Source: an uncultured Eubacterium sp. (GTDB taxonomy: Bacteria; Bacillota; Clostridia; Oscillospirales; Acutalibacteraceae). Taken from it: a stretch of DNA of 64,000 nt. Both the position numbers and the translations under genes were made by a program. Location: contig CALWHV010000014.1 in assembly GCA_944380545.1 (NCBI GenBank), forward strand, positions 62,001 through 126,000. The letters run 5' to 3'. Below are positions 18,157 through 26,276 of the stretch, in pieces; the stretch's first letter is position 1, and each line of letters starts with the position of its first letter. The notes under the pieces were generated by a model that saw only the letters and a list, made by a program, of their open reading frames with translations, did not search any database and was not told where the DNA came from.

Positions 18157-19035
18157 ATGATAAAAGGTAAAATAATAAAAGGCATTGGCGGCTTCTACTA
18201 TGTGGAGGCCGCCGAAGCCGTATATGAATGTAAGGCGCGCGGCAATTTCAGAAACAAAAGCATCACGCCCCTTGTGGGCGATGATGTGGAAATCAGCCTC
18301 GGCGTAAAGGGCGACAACAGGATAGAGACCATCCTGCCGCGCAGGAATTCGCTTATCCGTCCGCCGCTTGCAAATCTTGATACCCTGTTTATCGTTTCCT
18401 CGCTGCGCGACCCGGATATAAACCTGTTTAATATTGATAAAATGACCGTCATTGCCGAGCATAACAGCATCGAGCCCGTCATTGTTTTGACCAAAACCGA
18501 TTTGGGCGGCGGCTCAAGCGAATATGCAGATATTTATAAAAAGGCGGGCTTCACGGTCATTGAGTGCAATAACTTAAGCGGAGAGGGAAGCCTGCTCGTG
18601 CGTGAGCTGCTCAGAGGCAAAACAAGCGCGTTTTCCGGCAACACGGGCGTCGGCAAATCCTCGCTTTTAAACGCTATCGATCCGTCGCTTGAGCTGAAAA
18701 CGGGGGAAACCAGCAAAAAGCTCGGCCGCGGCAGGCACACAACGCGCCATTGCCAGCTTTATCGGGTTGCCGGCGGCTATGTTGCGGACACTCCGGGCTT
18801 TTCTTCCTTTGAGCTTGATAAAACAGAAACTGTTTTAAAGGACGAGCTGTTCGACTGCTTCAGGGAGTTCGCGCCGTATTTCGGAAAGTGCAGGTTCACC
18901 TCCTGCTCGCATACGGGCGAAAAGGGCTGCGCCGTATGCGAGGCGGTAGCTCGTGGCGAAATAGCCGAGAGCAGGCATAAAAGCTATGTGCGCCTTTACA
19001 ACAGTGCAAAAAATATCAACGAATGGGAGCTTTGA
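18157..19035 (+). CDS. rsgA: Ribosome small-subunit GTPase RsgA
   Basis: A circularly permuted GTPase that acts late in 30S maturation. Motif order shows the permutation: VLTKTDL (G4) comes before GNTGVGKSSLLNAI (G1) and DTPGFSSFE (G3). The N-terminal OB domain (1-75) and the C-terminal Cys/His zinc knuckle (FGKCRFTSCSHTGEKGCAVC, about 247-266) are both present, and 292 aa is typical. In B. subtilis rpe lies between rsgA and thiN; here thiN follows at once. Confidence 0.95.
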   Translation: MIKGKIIKGIGGFYYVEAAEAVYECKARGNFRNKSITPLVGDDVEISLGVKGDNRIETILPRRNSLIRPPLANLDTLFIVSSLRDPDINLFNIDKMTVIAEHNSIEPVIVLTKTDLGGGSSEYADIYKKAGFTVIECNNLSGEGSLLVRELLRGKTSAFSGNTGVGKSSLLNAIDPSLELKTGETSKKLGRGRHTTRHCQLYRVAGGYVADTPGFSSFELDKTETVLKDELFDCFREFAPYFGKCRFTSCSHTGEKGCAVCEAVARGEIAESRHKSYVRLYNSAKNINEWEL

Positions 19036-19036
19036 C

Positions 19037-19651
19037 TTGAAGTATTCTATCATTTCCGGCTCGCCGGTTTATGACAAAAGTTTTTTAAAGGAAAATATAG
19101 ACAGGTCTTCTTTTATAATAGCTGCCGATTCCGGTCTGCTCGCCTGCAGGGATGCGGGCATCTCGCCGGATTTGGTCATTGGCGATTTCGATTCCACAGA
19201 AAAGCCGAAGGGCGGCGATGTCATCGTGCTGCCGCATATCAAAAACGATACCGATACGCTCTATTGCATAAAAGAAGCGGTTGAGCGCTCAGCCGATGAG
19301 ATAGATATTTTCTGCGCGCTCGGCGGCAGAACAGACCACGCCCTTTCAAATATATTGTGCCTTGATTACGCGCTGAGCCGTGGCGTCAAGGCAAGGATAT
19401 TATCTGAAAAAGCCGTTATATCGCTTCACGACTCGCCGTTTGAAATCGAAAAGGGCGGCTTTAAGTATTTTTCGCTTTTTGCGCTCGGCGGAGCTGTCGT
19501 CGGTCTCACCATAAAAGGCGCGGCTTATGAGCTTAACGATTATGTGCTTGAGCCGTTTTCCTCGCTCGGGCAGAGCAATGAGCTCGCGTCTCCAAAGGCG
19601 TTTATTTCTTTTAAGAGCGGAAAGCTTCTTCTTATTTGTAGTAACGATTAA
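19037..19651 (+). CDS. thiN: Thiamine pyrophosphokinase
   Basis: It converts thiamine to thiamine diphosphate with ATP. I choose TTG 19037 as start: it lies 1 bp after the rsgA stop, has GGGAGC 7 bp upstream, and yields the expected LKYSIISGSPVYDK N-terminus; an in-frame ATG at 18986 lies inside rsgA and is unlikely. Conserved parts are ADSGLLACRDAGISPDLVIGDFDS (described by its central D-L-V-I-G-D-F-D-S) and KNDTDTLYCIKEA, plus GGRTDHALSN. Length is 204 aa. Confidence 0.92.
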   Translation: MKYSIISGSPVYDKSFLKENIDRSSFIIAADSGLLACRDAGISPDLVIGDFDSTEKPKGGDVIVLPHIKNDTDTLYCIKEAVERSADEIDIFCALGGRTDHALSNILCLDYALSRGVKARILSEKAVISLHDSPFEIEKGGFKYFSLFALGGAVVGLTIKGAAYELNDYVLEPFSSLGQSNELASPKAFISFKSGKLLLICSND

Positions 19652-19661
19652 CGCCCCGTTT

Positions 19662-19670
19662 CATATAATA
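19662..19670 (+). promoter_or_regulatory. Possible mother-cell sigma -10 element before the spoVM-like gene
   Basis: CATATAATA fits the CATANNNTA form of SigE/SigK -10 elements, and an AC dinucleotide lies 16 bp upstream (19644-19645). No good SigA spacing is found for the embedded TATAAT. It would drive the 47-aa peptide and the SpoVM-like peptide in the mother cell. The assignment rests on motif match only. Confidence 0.35.
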
Positions 19671-19703
19671 AAGTAGCTGCAGCTTTTAAGGGGTGTTGTT
19701 ACG

Positions 19704-19847
19704 ATGAAGAAAATGTGCAGACGCGATTTTTTGTGGCTCGCCTTCGGCGTCGGCTGCGTAATAACGATCTGCCTGCCGGTCGAATGGCTTGTCCGCGTTC
19801 TTGCCGTTGCCGTAATAATACTCGGAATAATCTGCTGCACCAAGTAA
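19704..19847 (+). CDS. 47-aa hydrophobic membrane peptide upstream of spoVM
   Basis: An ATG-initiated frame, 47 codons plus stop, preceded by AAGGGGTG. The product begins MKKMCRRDFLW, has a long hydrophobic stretch (about residues 11-45, possibly two short helices broken by the Pro-Glu at 26-27), and ends CCTK. The basic N-terminus suggests it faces the cytoplasm. It sits between thiN and the SpoVM-like gene, with 18 bp to the latter, and shares its candidate mother-cell promoter and terminator. I do not recognise a family; a spore-envelope role is inferred from position alone. Confidence 0.6.
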   Translation: MKKMCRRDFLWLAFGVGCVITICLPVEWLVRVLAVAVIILGIICCTK

Positions 19848-19865
19848 CGAGGGGGATAGTCTGCC

Positions 19866-19940
19866 TTGAAGGTTATCGTTGTCAAGCCGTCAAAATTCAC
19901 CGCCGCTTTGCTCAAGGTGATTTTTAAGATCAATAAATGA
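19866..19940 (+). CDS. spoVM: SpoVM-like 24-aa spore-coat anchoring peptide
   Basis: A 24-codon frame with a TTG start and GAGGGGG 10 bp upstream. It begins KVIVVKPSKF and then forms a short basic amphipathic helix ending in KINK. B. subtilis SpoVM (26 aa) has Lys at positions 2, 7 and 10 and Phe at 11; all four match here, although the Pro is one position earlier. Known role: SpoVM binds the positively curved outer forespore membrane and anchors SpoIVA. Location fits too: B. subtilis spoVM follows thiN, and here spoIVA is only 1.6 kb downstream. Such a short match cannot be conclusive without an alignment. Confidence 0.7.
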   Translation: MKVIVVKPSKFTAALLKVIFKINK

Positions 19941-19949
19941 TTTTCCGCC

Positions 19950-19972
19950 GCCGCCGTAAGGCGGCTTTTTTT
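19950..19972 (+). terminator. Terminator after the spoVM-like gene
   Basis: GCCGCC-GTAA-GGCGGC followed by seven T. It separates the thiN/spoVM side from sipL-spoIVA. Confidence 0.88.
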
Positions 19973-19981
19973 ATTGCCCGC

Positions 19982-20011
19982 GTATATTCCGCGCTTTCCG
20001 AGCATATCAAT
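19982..20011 (+). promoter_or_regulatory. Candidate SigE-type promoter for sipL-spoIVA
   Basis: GTATATT (19982-19988) and CATATCAAT (20003-20011) are separated by 14 bp, close to the mother-cell SigE pattern of an ATA-containing -35 and a CATA -10. No SigA-like pair is obvious in this 66-bp gap. Expected from biology, since sipL and spoIVA are SigE genes, but the -10 match is imperfect. Confidence 0.35.
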
Positions 20012-20038
20012 AAGCAGTAAATAAAAAGGAGCTTTCAT

Positions 20039-21487
20039 ATGGAAAAAAGGATAACCGAAATCAACGAACAAACCTGCTTTTTTTCAAAATGCGCTGATGT
20101 TGACCTTGATCATCAGGAAAATCTGCCGTCCTATTACGATGATATTTTAAAGGTTGTGCGCTGCAGCGCGGATAATTTTATTGTTAACACTTCTTTTCAA
20201 AACGGCAGTATCACGGTCAGGGGAAAGTCAAGGATCACCGTTACATATATCAGCGAAACGGAAAAATGTCTTTGCTGCGCTGAATTCGAGGAGGATTTTG
20301 AAAAAAGCATTCAGCTTTCCTCGGATGATGAAGAGATATTCTGCGAAGCGGAAATCTGCCCAAAGTATTGCAGCAGCCGCGTTGTCAATCAAAGGCGCGT
20401 TGATGTTCATAATTCGTTTTGCCTTTGCGTTCGGGCATACAGGATATGCTCCTGCAATATGCTCGATGAGTGCGAAGACCTTTGCATACACCGCTTTGAA
20501 ACGGAGCATCTGTCAAGAATAGGCTCGGCTTATCTTCGCTCTGATTTTGAGTGCGATACCGCCGCGCCGGACGGTCCCGTCAAAAAAATAATAAATGTTT
20601 TCGCACATCCCATCTGCAAGGATGTTAAGCTTACGGATGATAAGCTGCTTGTTAAGACCGAGATAGGTTTCTCCGTTTTGTATACGGTGGACGGCGAGCC
20701 GGAGGAGGTTAAGCGGTGCGAAACAACGGTTCAGGTCAGCTGCGTTGCCGATATTCCCGGCGCCGAGCAGGGCGATCTGCCTCTCGTGAGCGTCACTATG
20801 GGCGATCTTTACTTCAAGATCAAGGCGGATGAAAACGAAAAGCTCAATGTAATAGAGCTTGCGGGCGATATCTGCGTCTCCTGCGTAGTTTACAGAAAGT
20901 GCGGCATAGCCGTTTCGGACGACTGCTATTCGCTGAGCGCAGCCGCATCGGGCGTTTATTCACAGCTTTCTCTCGATACAGATTGCAGCGCGGTCAGCGA
21001 CTCTACCTCTCAAACGATGCGCTTTGAGTTTTCCTCGGCTGATATTCAGCGTGTTGCCGATCTTTCCGCTGTTATGGCGGACGGCTGCGTTGAGCTTCGC
21101 GCGTTCGTTGTCAATTCCGAAAACGAGCTTCAGTTCATTAGCGGCAGGCTTAAGCCCGATATTGCAAAACATTCCGTTATAAACGCATATGTGGCTTCTT
21201 TTGATTATGTGCTGAAATCCGAAACGGTTATAGAGCTGCGCGTGGTGATAGCATATTTTGCGCTTGATTACACATCAAGGCAGTTCAGGGTTTTAAGCGA
21301 TGTTGAGCTCGGCGAAGAGCAGAGCGTTCAGACGCCGGCTCTTACGCTCTATTTTGCCGATAAGGATGAAAAGCTGTGGAACATTGCAAAAGCCTTCAAA
21401 ACTTCTGTTGAGCTTATTCAAAAAGAAAATGATATCAGCAAGGACTTCTGCGAAACCAGGCGAGTGCTTCTGATTCCGGGCGTTTAA
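20039..21487 (+). CDS. sipL: SipL-like spore morphogenetic protein (DUF3794 + LysM)
   Basis: The 482-aa protein has several copies of the SPOCS/DUF3794 beta domain (about 35-130, 165-275 and 310-430) and a C-terminal LysM domain (about 437-480, with LWNIAKAFKTSVELIQKEND). This is the architecture of C. difficile SipL, the clostridial counterpart of SpoVID/SafA, which binds SpoIVA through its LysM region to attach the coat. No signal peptide is seen, consistent with a mother-cell cytoplasmic location. An AAAAGGAG site precedes ATG 20039, and spoIVA follows 12 bp after the stop, so an operon is likely. The protein is rich in Cys pairs in its first 160 residues. Confidence 0.88.
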   Translation: MEKRITEINEQTCFFSKCADVDLDHQENLPSYYDDILKVVRCSADNFIVNTSFQNGSITVRGKSRITVTYISETEKCLCCAEFEEDFEKSIQLSSDDEEIFCEAEICPKYCSSRVVNQRRVDVHNSFCLCVRAYRICSCNMLDECEDLCIHRFETEHLSRIGSAYLRSDFECDTAAPDGPVKKIINVFAHPICKDVKLTDDKLLVKTEIGFSVLYTVDGEPEEVKRCETTVQVSCVADIPGAEQGDLPLVSVTMGDLYFKIKADENEKLNVIELAGDICVSCVVYRKCGIAVSDDCYSLSAAASGVYSQLSLDTDCSAVSDSTSQTMRFEFSSADIQRVADLSAVMADGCVELRAFVVNSENELQFISGRLKPDIAKHSVINAYVASFDYVLKSETVIELRVVIAYFALDYTSRQFRVLSDVELGEEQSVQTPALTLYFADKDEKLWNIAKAFKTSVELIQKENDISKDFCETRRVLLIPGV

Positions 21488-21499
21488 GGAGGAGCGGCT

Positions 21500-22969
21500 A
21501 TGAGTATTTATAACGATATTTCAGTCAGAACGCAGGGCGACATCTATATAGGCGTCGTAGGCCCTGTCAGAACGGGTAAATCAACCTTTATAAAACGGTT
21601 TATGGATACGATGGTCATCCCGCGAATAGACGGCGAATTTCAAAAGGAACGCGCGCGCGACGAGCTGCCTCAGAGCGCCGCCGGCAGAACGATTATGACC
21701 ACGGAGCCCAAATTCATTCCCGAGGAGGCTATTGAGCTTTCAACCGAGGATAATCTCAATTTCAGAGTCAGGCTCATAGACTGCGTCGGCTATATCGTTC
21801 CGAGCTCCGTCGGGTATATCGAGGACGATCAGCCCCGTATGGTGCACACCCCCTGGTTTGAAGAGGAAATACCGTTCAATATGGCGGCGGAGATAGGCAC
21901 GCAGAAGGTCATTAACGAACACTCAACCATAGGGCTTGTCATAACTACCGACGGTTCTATCAGCTCCATACCGCGCGAGGAATACGAGGAAGCCGAGGAG
22001 CGCGTAATAAAAGAGCTTAAGGAGATAGATAAGCCCTTTGTTGTCGCTCTCAACTGCACGGAGCCTGACAGCGCAGAGGCGCGTGAGCTTTCAGAGAGGC
22101 TGAGCGCCAAATACGATGTGCCCGTGCTGCCCGTAAACTGTCTTGAGCTTGACGAAAAGGAGATCAGCCTGCTGCTTGAAACAGTGCTTTATGAGTTTCC
22201 GGCAAAGTGCATCAGCCTTGATATGCCGGGCTGGATAAAGAGCCTTGACGCGGACGACGGCTTCAGAAGCGAGCTTTTTGCATATATAAAAGAGATCTCG
22301 GCGGATATAACCAATATCAGAAGCGTTAAGGATTTCGGCGTTAAGCTTGACAAATACAAGGATGTTGAGGACGCCTGCGTCACCGGCTCGGACCTGTCTA
22401 CGGGCAGCGTCAATATCAAGGTGAGCATTTCAAGCAGGTATTTTTACTCCGTGCTTTCCGAAAAGTGCGGCTGCCGTGTAAACGACGAAAAAGAGCTTAT
22501 GAGCCTCGTTTGCGAGCTCGCAGCGGTCAGAAACAGATTCAAGAGGTTTGACAGCGCGCTTTCGGATGTTGAAAGAACCGGCTACGGCATCGTTATGCCT
22601 GATATAGGGGAGCTGACTCTTGAGGAGCCGCAGATAGTCAAGCAGGGCGGTAGATACGGCGTAAAGCTCAAGGCGCAGGCGCCGTCCATCCATCTTATAA
22701 AATGCAACACCTTTACTGAGGTTGCGCCGATAGTAGGCAGCGAGAGCCAGTCGCAGGAGCTCGTAATGTATCTTTTAAGGGAGTTTGAGCAGGATCCCGC
22801 CCGCATATGGGAGACCGATATATTCGGAAAATCGCTTCACGAGCTTGTTAACGAGGGCTTGAGGGGCAAGCTTGAAAGAATGCCCGACGATGCCCGCAGC
22901 AAGTTCCGCGAAACAATAGAGCGCGTTATCAACGAGGGCTGCAGCGGGCTTATCTGCATAATCCTGTAA
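21500..22969 (+). CDS. spoIVA: Stage IV sporulation protein A, coat morphogenetic ATPase
   Basis: SpoIVA polymerises around the forespore with ATP hydrolysis and forms the coat basement layer. The 489-aa sequence matches it along its length: Walker A GPVRTGKST (21-29), a TKxT-like switch segment RTIMTTEPKF, the Walker B-like LIDCVGY (about 93-99), a central domain, and a C-terminus ending in GLICIIL that is involved in SpoVM binding in Bacillus. Length agrees with B. subtilis (492 aa). AAGGAGG lies before ATG 21500. The neighbours sipL and the SpoVM-like peptide are its two known physical partners. Confidence 0.96.
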   Translation: MSIYNDISVRTQGDIYIGVVGPVRTGKSTFIKRFMDTMVIPRIDGEFQKERARDELPQSAAGRTIMTTEPKFIPEEAIELSTEDNLNFRVRLIDCVGYIVPSSVGYIEDDQPRMVHTPWFEEEIPFNMAAEIGTQKVINEHSTIGLVITTDGSISSIPREEYEEAEERVIKELKEIDKPFVVALNCTEPDSAEARELSERLSAKYDVPVLPVNCLELDEKEISLLLETVLYEFPAKCISLDMPGWIKSLDADDGFRSELFAYIKEISADITNIRSVKDFGVKLDKYKDVEDACVTGSDLSTGSVNIKVSISSRYFYSVLSEKCGCRVNDEKELMSLVCELAAVRNRFKRFDSALSDVERTGYGIVMPDIGELTLEEPQIVKQGGRYGVKLKAQAPSIHLIKCNTFTEVAPIVGSESQSQELVMYLLREFEQDPARIWETDIFGKSLHELVNEGLRGKLERMPDDARSKFRETIERVINEGCSGLICIIL

Positions 22970-22997
22970 AATAAAAAGAGGCTCAGCCGAGCCTCTT
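22970..22997 (-). terminator. Terminator of the DUF1294/zinc-ribbon pair
   Basis: The 9-bp stem AAGAGGCTC / GAGCCTCTT (22976-22984 with 22989-22997) is followed on the minus strand by TTTTTATTTT. It overlaps the stop codon of the DUF1294 gene. On the plus strand it lacks a U-run but may still slow transcription leaving spoIVA. Confidence 0.8.
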
Positions 22998-23277
22998 AAA
23001 GTTTAGAGATATATAAGACAAGTATTGCCGCTGCAATATGGAATATAAATATTACGGGTATGCCCACCGTGAATTTTTTGTGCTTCGTTTTGTGGTGAAA
23101 CACCCTCATTGCAGCAAACGCTCCGAATTCGCCGCCTATAAGAGCCGTTGTCAGCAGCAGGTCTTCGGATATGCGATATCTGCCCTTTACCGCTTTTTTC
23201 TTGTCGGCGGCAAAAAGCAGGAATGAAACAAGGTTGACTGCGGCAAGATAGACGGCTGCGGCTGCAAGGATTTTCAT
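22996..23277 (-). CDS. DUF1294 membrane protein
   Basis: A 93-aa protein with the DUF1294 signature: an N-terminal helix ending in LLFAADKKKAVKGRYRI, a middle LIGGEFGAFAAMRVFHHKTK segment and a final helix. Two or three membrane segments are predicted. Function is unknown in the family. It begins within a 1-bp overlap of the upstream zinc-ribbon gene, so the pair is cotranscribed on the minus strand. Confidence 0.88.
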   Translation of the reverse strand: MKILAAAAVYLAAVNLVSFLLFAADKKKAVKGRYRISEDLLLTTALIGGEFGAFAAMRVFHHKTKHKKFTVGIPVIFIFHIAAAILVLYISKL

Positions 23278-23573
23278 TATTTGAATTTCCTGAGCTTTTT
23301 AAGATCGTAAGGACCGACGGCGTATTTTTGGCCGGAAGCGAGCAGATCTCCCTGATCCTCGTCAACCGTAAAGATGCCCGCGCATTTGGGGCAGACCAGA
23401 AAATATACGGTGTGCGGATCCAAAACGGGAAATTCCGCTTTCAGCCGTATATCCATATTCTTGAATAATTTGAGCTTAACGCGCCCGCCGCATTCGGGGC
23501 ACACAAGCTCGTCCGTTTCGCCCCTGTCCTTGATTTTAAGTGAATTGCCGAGTCTGTATTCCGTAATGATCAT
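23277..23573 (-). CDS. Zinc-ribbon protein of unknown function
   Basis: A 98-aa soluble protein with two Cys pairs, CPEC (about 25-28) and CPKC (about 62-65), spaced like a zinc ribbon, flanked by GRVKLKLF and a basic C-terminus (DLKKLRKFK). I do not recognise the family. It is the first gene of a two-gene minus-strand unit with the DUF1294 protein. Confidence 0.75.
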   Translation of the reverse strand: MIITEYRLGNSLKIKDRGETDELVCPECGGRVKLKLFKNMDIRLKAEFPVLDPHTVYFLVCPKCAGIFTVDEDQGDLLASGQKYAVGPYDLKKLRKFK

Positions 23574-23656
23574 CGCCTTTCGCGCTGTTTAAAACAACTG
23601 CGGCAGTTTAACTCCTGCCGATTATATTTTTACAGATAAAAGGAAAAGTGTCAAGT

Positions 23657-24850
23657 ATGAAAAAGCTGTTTATCGTAATTTTTTCTTTAATGCTTGTGCT
23701 CGCCGGCTGCTCCGCTCAGCCCGAAGGCGTCGAGGGCGCAGCAGCTGATGAGGCTGTTCGCAGCGTCTGGCTCACATATTTTGAGCTTGAGGAGTTTACC
23801 TCGTCAAACGAAACCGCAGCGGATTTTGAAGAAGCAATAAAAAGCGCGTTTAATAGGATAGCCGATATAGGGCTCAACACCGTTACCGTTCAGGTGCGCC
23901 CGTGCGCAGACGCTTTTTATGATTCAGATTATTTTCCCGTTTCAAAATACTGCTTCGGCGCCCAGGGCAGCAAGCTTAAATATGACCCCTTGCTCATAAT
24001 GACCGAAGCCGCACACAAGCAGGGTCTCAGGATAGAAGCGTGGATAAATCCCTACCGCGCATCGCAAAATAATAATATCAACGAGCTTTGCAGAATGAAT
24101 CCCGCAAAGGTCTGGTATTTGGACGACAGCACAAAAAACAGAGTGTATATATCGGATAAAATATATTTTAATCCCGCCTGCCCGGAGGTAACGGAGCTTA
24201 TCGTGAACGGAGTGGGTGAGATAGTTGAAAATTACGATATTGACGGCGTCCATTTCGACGATTATTTTTATCCCGGCACCGAAAAGGAGATAGACGCCGC
24301 CGAATATTCGCTGTACCTTGAGTCGGGCGGCGAGCTTTCTCTCGGCGACTGGCGGCGCGAAAATGTTTCTCAAATGGTGCGCTCTGTATATTCAAAGATA
24401 AAAAGCATAGATCCGCAGGTAAGCTTCGGCATCAGCCCTCAGTCCAATGTCAGAACAAACAGGGATAATCTTTATGCCGATGTGGAGCGCTGGGTGAGCG
24501 AGGAGGGCTTTGTGGATTACATATGCCCGCAGATCTATTTCGGCTTTTATAACGAGGTGCAGCCGTTCACAAGAACCGTCAAGGAATGGGTCGAGCGTAC
24601 AAAAACCGCAAAGCTCTGTATAGGGCTTCCCCTTTATAAGGCGGGTAGCGAGGACGAATTTGCCTCGCAGGACAGCGATTACGCCATAAATGAATTTGTT
24701 GATAATAATAATGTTATTTCGCGCCAGATAGTGTATCTTAAAGAGCTGCAAAGCACGCAGGGGTTTTACATCTATTCGTTCAGCTTTTTAACGGATGAGG
24801 AGGATACTCCCGCAAAAAGGGAGACCCAAAATATTATGCAGGTGCTTTAA
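23657..24850 (+). CDS. GHL10-family (DUF187) glycoside hydrolase-like lipoprotein
   Basis: A lipoprotein signal peptide (MKKLFIVIFSLMLVLAGC) ends in the lipobox LAGC, so the protein is anchored outside the membrane. The rest resembles GHL10/FenI-type TIM barrels: VRSVWLTYFELEEF, NTVTVQVRPCADAFYDS, EAWINPYRAS, IDGVHFDDYFYP and YICPQIYFGF. Family members are thought to act on peptidoglycan or other glycans, but the reaction here is unknown. Start: ATG 23657 is chosen over GTG 23648 because it opens directly with the signal peptide; the AAAAGGAAAA site is 12 bp upstream, so GTG remains possible. The stop overlaps the convergent mtaB stop by 4 bp. Confidence 0.88.
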   Translation: MKKLFIVIFSLMLVLAGCSAQPEGVEGAAADEAVRSVWLTYFELEEFTSSNETAADFEEAIKSAFNRIADIGLNTVTVQVRPCADAFYDSDYFPVSKYCFGAQGSKLKYDPLLIMTEAAHKQGLRIEAWINPYRASQNNNINELCRMNPAKVWYLDDSTKNRVYISDKIYFNPACPEVTELIVNGVGEIVENYDIDGVHFDDYFYPGTEKEIDAAEYSLYLESGGELSLGDWRRENVSQMVRSVYSKIKSIDPQVSFGISPQSNVRTNRDNLYADVERWVSEEGFVDYICPQIYFGFYNEVQPFTRTVKEWVERTKTAKLCIGLPLYKAGSEDEFASQDSDYAINEFVDNNNVISRQIVYLKELQSTQGFYIYSFSFLTDEEDTPAKRETQNIMQVL

Positions 24851-26136
24851 AGCCTTTTTGCCTCGCAGTATTCGTCGCCTGCGCAGATTATCTCACATTG
24901 AGCTTCGCAGCCGATCTCGCTTTTGTCGCCGCGGAATTTCACCGGTATATAGTTTTTTGTGTAGCCTTTCAAATAACCGTTTTCAGCCTGCGCTTCGGCA
25001 AGCACAAAAAAGCTTTTTCCCTCCTGATTTTCAAGAAAGCTTCGGCGCAGCTTTTCCGTTTCATCTATCATAACGGCAGCGCGCCTTTCCTTTTCAGCTT
25101 TGCTCACGGAATCGCCTCGCCTTGAAGCCGCCGTGCCGCCGCGCTCGGAATAAGGGAATACATGCACCTTTTCAAAGCCGATTGTTTTAACAAACTCAAG
25201 GCTCTGCAAAAAATCATCCTCGCTCTCGTCGTTGAAGCCCACCATAACATCCGTGGTCAGCGTACAGCCCTTGAATTTTTCTCTCAGCTTTTCACACAAT
25301 AACGCGTATTGAGCGGCGGTATAGTGCCTGTTCATATTTTTGAGCGTCCTGTCGCAGCCGCTTTGCAGGGAGATGTGAAACTGAGGGCAAAATTCGTTTA
25401 TTTGTGAAAGCTTTGATATAATTTCGTCCGTTATGTGGTCCGGCTCAAGGCTGCCGAGGCGCACTCTTAAGATTCCCGGCGTGTCTGCGCACACGCGCAC
25501 GGCGTCTGCAATATCGGTGTTTTCACCGTTGCCGTAGGCTGAAAGGTTTATGCCCACAAGCACTATCTCTTTTACTCCGGCTGCGGCAAGCGCGGCCGCC
25601 TCGCTTTTCAGCTCTTCAAGCGGCTTTGAACGCACTCTGCCGCGGCTCATCGGAATAATGCAGTAAGAGCAGAACCTGTTGCAGCCGTCCTCTATCTTAA
25701 CAAAGGCGCGCACTCTGCCGCCGAAGGATTTCAGGCTGCAGGGCGCAAAGCCCTCGCCGTTTTCGTGCCGCCTGATTTCAACGATGCGCTTTTTGTCCTT
25801 TAAATATTCGTTTAACAGGTGCAAAAGCTCGCCGTTATTGTTGTTGCCCAAAACTATATCCGCGTCTTCAAGCGCGGAGGCCTTTTCGGGAAACGCCTGC
25901 GGATAGCAGCCGGTAAGCACAACCGTGCTGTTCGGGTAAAGCCGCTTGAAATGCCTTACCGTCTGCCTCGTTTTTTTATCGGCGGTTGAGGTCACCGTGC
26001 AGGAATTTATTATAAAAATATCGGCGCCGCTTTCGCAGGAAGCAATTTCAAATCCGTTTTCCTTCAGCGTTTGCGCGATATATTCGCTCTCGGCTCTGTT
26101 CACCTTGCAGCCGAGCGTGTGTATGCTTGCTTTCAT
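24847..26136 (-). CDS. mtaB: tRNA t6A37 C2-methylthiotransferase MtaB
   Basis: A radical SAM enzyme that makes ms2t6A37 in tRNAs reading ANN codons. The 429-aa protein has the N-terminal UPF0004 domain with Cys residues at TLGCKVNRAESE, NSCTVT and TGCYPQ, the radical SAM motif CNRFCSYCIIP (about 151-161), and a C-terminal TRAM domain (about 365-425). The CTVTSTADKKTRQ sequence favours MtaB over MiaB or RimO. It is transcribed from its own promoter (26201-26229) and has no minus-strand partner. Confidence 0.95.
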   Translation of the reverse strand: MKASIHTLGCKVNRAESEYIAQTLKENGFEIASCESGADIFIINSCTVTSTADKKTRQTVRHFKRLYPNSTVVLTGCYPQAFPEKASALEDADIVLGNNNNGELLHLLNEYLKDKKRIVEIRRHENGEGFAPCSLKSFGGRVRAFVKIEDGCNRFCSYCIIPMSRGRVRSKPLEELKSEAAALAAAGVKEIVLVGINLSAYGNGENTDIADAVRVCADTPGILRVRLGSLEPDHITDEIISKLSQINEFCPQFHISLQSGCDRTLKNMNRHYTAAQYALLCEKLREKFKGCTLTTDVMVGFNDESEDDFLQSLEFVKTIGFEKVHVFPYSERGGTAASRRGDSVSKAEKERRAAVMIDETEKLRRSFLENQEGKSFFVLAEAQAENGYLKGYTKNYIPVKFRGDKSEIGCEAQCEIICAGDEYCEAKRL

Positions 26137-26200
26137 ATCAATCCTCCCGCCGGCTGATAATTTTTAATCGGTTACCATATACTGCCGGCAGCTAATGTTG

Positions 26201-26229
26201 ATTATATCAAAAAATCTTGCTTTATTCAA
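26201..26229 (-). promoter_or_regulatory. SigA-type promoter of mtaB
   Basis: On the minus strand, TTGAAT (26229-26224), a 17-bp spacer and TATAAT (26206-26201). Confidence 0.75.
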
Positions 26230-26276
26230 CCGAGCAAGTAATCTTGTCAGATCATTATTTTGAAAGGGGAAACCCA

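Noticed and set aside
26217..26276. N-terminal extension of the carboxypeptidase
   Set aside because: The extra 20 residues precede a clear signal peptide and have no ribosome-binding site; GAAAGGGG supports ATG 26277.
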